Of a DNA stretch of 64,000 nucleotides, positions 57,414 to 64,000 are shown in pieces. Source of the stretch: Lycocorax pyrrhopterus obiensis (Eukaryota > Chordata > Aves > Passeriformes > Paradisaeidae); NCBI GenBank assembly GCA_014706295.1, contig JACSVZ010000012.1, positions 13,758,227 to 13,822,226 on the forward strand, given 5' to 3'. The notes beneath the pieces are model-generated. The model searched no databases, was not told the DNA's origin, and saw nothing but the letters and a program-made list of their open reading frames with translations. Each line of letters begins with the position of its first letter. Position 1 is the first letter of the stretch. The position numbers and the translations under genes were made by a program.

Positions 57414-60400
57414 GAACCCTGTTTTGGGAGTGGGAAGGAAAGGACACACATGCACTGGGGTGTGTGGGACCTGCCAGCTCATGTGTCCTTGCAAGTGGAC
57501 TTTTCTTGTGCCTCCCAAGCTGTTCTAATGGAAACTCTGCCTAGTCCCTCATCTGCTCTGGAGTGATGGGATCTGCCAACTTTCTCCTCTCTAGATATCT
57601 TCTCATTTCTCACTTCTCTTTGTAAGGGCATGAGGCAGACCTGGAAAATAAACACCTAGCACCAACACACCACTGTTTTGTATCCCAGCTTCTGGTTATT
57701 TTTCGATTCAAAATGCACATGAGCCAGAAAATGTTTTAAGAGAGGCTTTAATTCTTTCTATTTTTTGTGTCATTTTGATCAAGGTGGGAGAGGCAGGAGG
57801 TAGCCAGATGGTGAGAAGTGCAGCTGTGCTTCAGCCCCACCAACACCTTCCCCTTGGGTTTTCCCACGTCCTTTCCCAAGGCATGGCTTGCTGTCGAATG
57901 TGAGGAACCACATCCGTGAAGCTCACAGCTTCCAACATAACTTTGACTATAAACGAAACCTTAAAGGTTATGGATGTGAAGGACCACAGCATCCCAGCTC
58001 TTCGTGCTAGCACTGCTGTCCCATGCCATTCCTTGAGTTGGTACTGTCCCCTGAGCAAGAGAGGGTTGCAGCAGGCACCAAGTGCCTCAAACTTCACTTT
58101 GGGCTATTAAATGCAAGTGCCACACACTTCAGTACCTCAGGCCATACTGCCCCGAGCTTTCTTCAGGTGCTCTGAACATGTGGTGTTCACATCCCATCTC
58201 CCAGGCACCAGGAGCAGGCCAATTTTCAGCATAACGCACAATCTCAACTATTTTATTGCTTAATTTAGGCCATAAAGTCCCTTTGATGTGTTGTGTAATG
58301 CAACGTTCATTCTGAAAAAAGTGGGTGGAGTAGCTTTATGGTATTATAAAAATAAATAAAATGCCTGGCAGGATTTTGAAACCACATGGTCATTCCTCCT
58401 CTCTCTGCAGATAAGTTGATTGTTGAGAGAGAAATCTTGCTTAATATCTAACTTTGGGTGATTTATTTCTCCAGAGTCCTTTCATCTCCAGCATGTATTG
58501 GGTTATCTGTGACTTCTAATCTGATTGTTTTAAGTGTGATCAAAGAAACCAAGAGAATTCACTTTGTTTTCCCACTGTATGAACAGAATGCTGTTTGTAC
58601 AGTGCATTACATCACCTGTTCCTGCTGCTCCTGAGTCCTGCACCAAATGGCTGCGGTATAAATAGAAAACAGAATGGACTTGTAGGGGGTGATGAAATTT
58701 GTTCCACTTGCCGAGTAAAAGAGAGTTAACTCAATGAATGCTTTCTTCACGCCCAGCTCTACCTCAGCACACAACAACAAGGGCTGAAAATGTTTGGAAT
58801 AACTCACTCGTGCAATGTGTGGAGTTGGCATTTGGCAGCCTCAAGGAGCTGTGCTGAAAATCCACGGGAGGTGGCAGGCAGGGAGACTGCCCTGGCGTTG
58901 AAATTGCTGGGATTCTTTCCAGGCTATGCAAAGAAAGAGTTTGGCTTTGCATCAGCCGCATCGTGTTGTTGTAACTGCGATGGTCCACAGGCAGGGTCTG
59001 TGGGCAGAGGTGGTCACCATCCTTGCCCAGGCTTGGTGCTGCAGGATCCCTGCACACGTGGAGGGCTTTGCCATCCCAAACAAACCCCACTGTTGAAAGC
59101 AGCTTGCTTTTGGAAGGTCTGGAGGAAGCAGAGCACAGGGACCCACCTGGCTGTTGCAAACTGTGCATTTCTGGGGGATAAGTGCCAAGGAGCAGCTCTG
59201 ATTCACATGGAGGCCCAGGACATGCCTCTGATGTTAAGCCTGGAAGTTGCATTTCTCTGCTTGATTGTAAAAATGCCAAATTGAAGAAAGAATATTTCTT
59301 TTCCAACATGTCTTAGTGCTTCACCACCACATAACCTCAGTGTTCCATGGAGGACAGCTGTCCTCTCTGCAGTTTTGCCATGTCGCTAACGTCTCCTGGC
59401 CTTTTCAGGGGTGCTGAGCAGCATTTTCACTCCAATTATCTAATTGATTAATGTATTTAACTTGGAACATTTACTCTCAGCCTGTGTTTGACTTTCAGTT
59501 TCTTACTTCTCTCATAGACTGGGAGGGTAATCTGAGGGCCTGGACGTTTCCTTGCTAGCTTTTCCAAGCAGTAGCTGTTGGCCTCAGAAAAAACTAAAAT
59601 AAAAAAAACCTCTCTCTCCTTACTGACCTTGCCTTGACACACCTACAGGCCCTCATGAAAATCCCACCCTGGGTAAATAGTTCACATTTTTATTCAGAGG
59701 AGAGCTGCCATGCATCAAGAGGTCAGGGAAATCATTTGGGGAGATAAGGTGTTTTTATCTTAAGCAATTAGTCCTTAGTGTTTGGTTGGGTTTTTTTTTC
59801 ATTTTCTAATTGGATTGGAAGTTGTTCTTGTGCAGCGTGTCGTTGTAGGAATACTGAACTAAAAAAATGCCTAAAACCTGTGCTCCCCTACCTCATCCTG
59901 CCCCTGCCACCCTGTTTGCTGGAAAGCAGAAAGCCACGGGCATTTCTGATGTGCCATTCCAGCAGGATGAGCTTGGGGCCACTATCTCCCCGTCAGCCTC
60001 CGGGTGCTGATCATCTGATACTCGTCCAAGTTTTGCCCATCCATCACTGGGCTGCTGGTGTTTTTCTCTGTCTGTAGTCCCCAGGTTGGAGGAGCAGGAA
60101 GAAACTGGGGAGAGGACGGAAGCATGGAGTTTTCCCTCTGGATGTTGTCGCAGTGCGGGTTAGGCAGGACTAATCTGGACTGCTCGGGCACAGCTGGGTC
60201 TCCTCCTTGCTCAGCCTTCACCCTGTGTGGTGGGGAATTCTCCTTCTCTGAGCAAACCAAGCCACTGTGCAGTTTCTTTCTAGTGAATTATAGGAAAATG
60301 ACATTGTCCTTGCACCAGTAAGATTGACCAAGCCTTTCCCAGTGTCCCTGCGGGGTGCGGGACAGTGGGAACGACTGTGCAGTTACCTGGCCTTGCCCTA

Positions 60401-60934
60401 CACGCAGGTCTGTCGCCTCTAGGTGCAGCAGGACGCTGAGCTGGCTCTCTGCAGACTCACCAGCAGCCCTGTGTTCCTTGCCTCAAGGTCATACTGCAAA
60501 GGTTGCCACAGCCAAAACAGTTCTGCTGTGTTGTTTGCACAGTGCTGGTGTTTGGAGGCCCCTGCTCACTCAGCTGAGGAGTGGAAATGCTAGGATGTGT
60601 GTTAGGGTGGGGGATTTTCCAGCCCTTGAGGAACAGCATCTTCCTTGGTGATGTTTCAGCTTTCCTTTGGTGTGATTCTATGGTGGGCAGGGACATCCCT
60701 CAGCAGTGGCTGGGAAGCTCCTGTGTCTCTGAGCCCTTGTGCGTGACAGGGACTGAACTCTGGGCTACAGACTGATGATGATGAGCTGAGCTCTCTTTAT
60801 AGCTGTTTTATTGCTGCTGTTGTAGAGCTTAGAGGTGTCTGGTTGGACTCTGCAAGTTGATGGACACAGTCCTGAGCTGAAAAAAACTGTATTTGCTTGA
60901 ATTCACCTGTTGAGGTTATCAGGGTTTAGAGTAG

Positions 60935-60949
60935 CCCTAACCCTAACCC
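60935..60949. repeat. Short telomere-like motif
   Basis: CCCTAACCCTAACCC, two and a half telomeric units, in the middle of AXIN1 intron 2. Confidence 0.8.
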
Positions 60950-61140
60950 ATGTAGTGCTCCTTCCACAACAGAAATCTATAGTTCAATGTGATACACTGC
61001 TAGGTTTTTCCCCCCCAACTGCCTTATGAAAAAGCACTTAACAAACACATCCAGAGGTGTGAATTACAGCTGATGTAATTAATTTGTGTTTGTGGGCCTG
61101 GCCCCCTGCAGTCTAGCTGGCAGTTAAGAAGAACAAAAAT

Positions 61141-61160
61141 CTAATCTTGGAGAAGATTAG
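61141..61160. other. Perfect 8-bp inverted repeat
   Basis: CTAATCTT and AAGATTAG flank a four-base spacer, in an AT-rich stretch that also holds GTAATTAATT. Its function is unknown. Confidence 0.5.
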
Positions 61161-64000
61161 GAATTCTTTGACAAAGGTTAAACCAGGGTGATGCTGCCTT
61201 ATCATTTGTTCTGGTGTCCTGTGGCAAATCTGTAATTTAAGTAGGCAGGCTGTTCCTAAACCAGCAGCATCTCTAGTCACCTACCTCGTTTTTTTGCAAA
61301 ACACAAGTCTTACAAATGGTTAGGCATAAAACAAGTTTGAGGCAACTCTAGATCCTTGTAACTGCAGGAATGCCAATCACAGGACAGTCAGAGCCAGAGC
61401 CTGCTGTGACTTCTGAAGTCTCTCCTTCCCAAGCCCATCTCCAGGCTTGTCCTAGCCCTTGTCATCCCTCCCACCCTGGGGTGAGTGAGCAGCACAAATA
61501 CTGTGCATTGGAGGAGAGCTGGAGAGGAAGCAGGGAGGGAGGGAGGCAGACAGGCCAGCGGGCAGCTCCGAGCCGGGAAAGCCAGCCTGGCCTTCCCTGC
61601 AGGCTGCCTTGGTGTGCTCAGCCCCAGCCCAGCTGCAGCAGGATTTGCTCCCACCACACTTCCAGCCAGCATGTCATGGCAAGCTTCCCCAAGCAGCAGT
61701 TTCCACTTTTCCTCTTTGGTGTCTATTGTTTTGTTATTTGGGGAACTGGAATCCATGATCAAATTGGAAATGTGGTTAGCATCAGTCTCTGACGCAGCGG
61801 GGTGGGTTTTTTTCCTTTCAGATTGGTCTGAGCCTGAGCACATCTTCCCCTGGACAACTCGAGGGCTGCACAGCTCTCCTGTGACCCACACACTCGGGCA
61901 GTGATGCAGCACTCGCTGTCTTCACTGCTGAAAGACCATCCCATTTAGTCTCAGGAGAGCTGCAAAGTGCTGGCTTGGTCTAAATCAGGCAGATAGTCCC
62001 TTGATCGCAAAGCGAGTTTCCAAAAAGAGGAGGTTGCCTGAGTGCTGATCGTTTAGATTTAGTCATTTAATGCATCAGGAATAGGTTACATTCTCAATTA
62101 TTTTGATTTCAATCTAATGTGTTAATAATGTGAGTCTCTTAGAATGAAAATGTATTTCCAAGTCGCTTTAAGTATTTGCTAGCGCAGTAAGTTGAAGACA
62201 TATGTGAAAGAAAGGGCCATCTGATGAACTGCTATTGTTCTCTTAATTCAACCCACCCCATTTGGGCCACTCAGCATGAATGGCTTTGTGTTTGCTAATA
62301 AAATCATGCTATGTTCCCTGCAACACGTGTTCTGCATGTCCCAGCTAGTCAGCAGCAGTAAAACCTTATTTTTATAGGTTTATAGTGTTACCTTCTCAAC
62401 CGTGGCTTCTTTTAGATACAGCAATGCTGCCAGGTTTGGCCTTGGCACACTGGAGCACACTGGGGTGGCCATAAGCCCGTGTTTCTGGCTCATCTCCCCC
62501 CTTTCCCTTGGCACCTCCGGCACTTGCTCCCTGCGTGGCTCATCAGCGAGCACGTGTACCTCCTCACCTAAAGGGTGCTGTGTCAGCAGCCACTGGAAGA
62601 GAAATAGGAGTGTTCTCCTTGGACTGCATCCTCCTCTCCCCAAAATGTTTGGATGAGCCCAAGTTGCTTCCTGGACTGTCTCAGAGAGTGGCTATGGGCT
62701 CCACAGCCCTTTTATCTGCTGGGCTTAGGAGACACAGAGACGATGTGGGAAGTGCTCTGCTGTTGGATGATCCCAGGAGAGCTGCAGCCGTCCCAGCAGT
62801 TTCTTTGGGCAGTCCCTAAGACAGAGGGATGAAAAGCAACCTCTGCCTTAGCACAGCATCTCAGATGGGGCTGCTCTCAGCAGCTGGCTGGCAGTGGTCC
62901 TTCACAAGCTATGTCCAAGCTGCAGGGAATCAGTATGCAGAGCAGTTACTCCCTTTCCTTGGCACATTGTTTTTTAAGGACTCTAGGGTAGAGGGGATTA
63001 GACCAAGTTCTTAGGGGAGGAGAATAGCCAGCAGGGGATGGCTGGTCATTTTTGTTCCTTTTGTAGCACAAACAATCTCTCCCTTACTACTCATAGGGCT
63101 CGTGAGCCTTTGTGATGTTTATTTGGCTGAAAGATTTGGAGACCTCTGGTCTAGATAGCTCTCCAACTGAGAAGGGGAATTTAGGCACTTGTGACAGTGT
63201 GGCCAAAGAAATTACAATAAATATTTGGGAGATTTTAGTGTTTGGCATTCATCAAGAACGGTTTAGCAGAATGAAATCTTCAGTGGAAAGGATGGAAGTC
63301 CAGCTGAAATGACAACGATGTGCCTGGGCTGGTGTTGGCACATCTTCCACACTTCAGGGATTAGAAGGAATTGTGTAATAGCAACATAATGATCTGCAGA
63401 ATTGGCTCATTTAAACTTCAGCTGCTTTTGTTTAGGAGATGGACCTAAAATCTGAAACTGGGTCAAAATCTTTTCTTGCTCTAGAACTAAAAGTTCTGCA
63501 CATTTCAGACTTCTGTTTGAAGAGCCCTCTCTCCAACTGCTGTTCAGCCAGCCCTCCTGGGCTGAATTTCAGCCAGGCAGGTAACCTTGGCCTGCTGGTT
63601 CTTGTCACTTGGGAAAGTGCTGTTGATCAGGACCAGATTTTCTGGGATCCGATGATCTCTAACACATCCTCTCCTGCTGATGGAGTCATAGTCCTTGGTT
63701 CCTCTTCAGGAGTGATAGAAATGTCTCCTCTCTAAGATGAGGAGCTGAGCAGGCACTGTTCTGGGGGTATATTCAGTCTCTTGGATTCTTACCACGTTTT
63801 CACTGAAGGTCAGAGTTTTGTCACTTGGTGAATTTGCTGTAGACTACCAGCAGGACAGAAGTCTTCCTCAGCAATGGCATTCTCCCCAAAAATGAAGCCC
63901 AAGTCTTTGAGAGCTGTTGCGGCCCTCTTTCTCCTCTATTTGCAGCAGAAAACAAAATCCCCAAAACTTTTTTTTGTGTGTGCAACTGCATTTCCAACAG

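Larger units (their letters stand above)
42121..64000 (+). other. AXIN1: AXIN1 intron 2 (incomplete, runs off the window)
   Basis: 21.9 kb without another exon. I searched for the next AXIN1 blocks (YGSWREPVNPYYVN and SSDADTLSLTDSS) and did not find them. No gene was recognised on either strand. Much of the intron is moderately AT-rich and repeat-poor, and candidate elements are listed separately. Confidence 0.8.

Noticed and set aside
60355..61912. Open frames of 90-175 residues in AXIN1 intron 2
   Set aside because: They overlap on opposite strands, match no known family and lack flanking splice or start support.

Overview
This is vertebrate nuclear DNA, almost certainly from a bird. The genes are split by GT-AG introns, the coding sequence reads as close orthologues of human 16p13.3 genes, and the only recognisable interspersed repeats are CR1-type LINE fragments, which dominate sauropsid genomes. 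Introns and intergenic gaps are short, the DNA is GC-rich, and the promoters are CpG islands, as on a gene-dense avian microchromosome. I cannot name the species.

Three protein genes lie in a row on the + strand, in the same order as around human AXIN1. (1) PGAP6 (TMEM8A), partial at the left edge: twelve coding exons from 364 to 11156, then a probable 2.6 kb 3' UTR ending at a polyadenylation signal at 13730. That UTR holds a large 20-bp minisatellite. (2) MRPL28, complete: five coding exons from 14485 to 17113, driven by a small CpG-island promoter with a CCAAT box and tandem ETS sites. (3) AXIN1, 5' part only: a CpG-island promoter and untranslated first exon ending at 39156, then the large first coding exon 41243-42120 (tankyrase-binding peptide and RGS domain). 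The remaining 21.9 kb to the right edge is the intron after that exon. No later AXIN1 exon was found.

Between MRPL28 and AXIN1 lie about 21.5 kb with no recognisable protein gene. This gap holds the most puzzling material. One segment (25.8-26.05 kb) looks like a core promoter with a short first exon. It is followed by 1.3 kb of CpG-retaining, motif-rich sequence (26.16-27.48 kb). There are also AT-rich homeodomain-like islands, a very old LINE reverse-transcriptase relic, a pair of direct repeats 4.3 kb apart, and a CTCF-like site.

The three genes do not form a pathway: PGAP6 is a GPI-anchor phospholipase at the cell surface, MRPL28 is a mitochondrial ribosomal protein, and AXIN1 is the Wnt/beta-catenin destruction-complex scaffold. 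Their linkage is ancestral synteny. Exon boundaries were placed by hand from splice consensus, reading frame and recalled vertebrate orthologues. Calls of conserved non-coding DNA are inferences from composition and motifs, because no alignment could be run.
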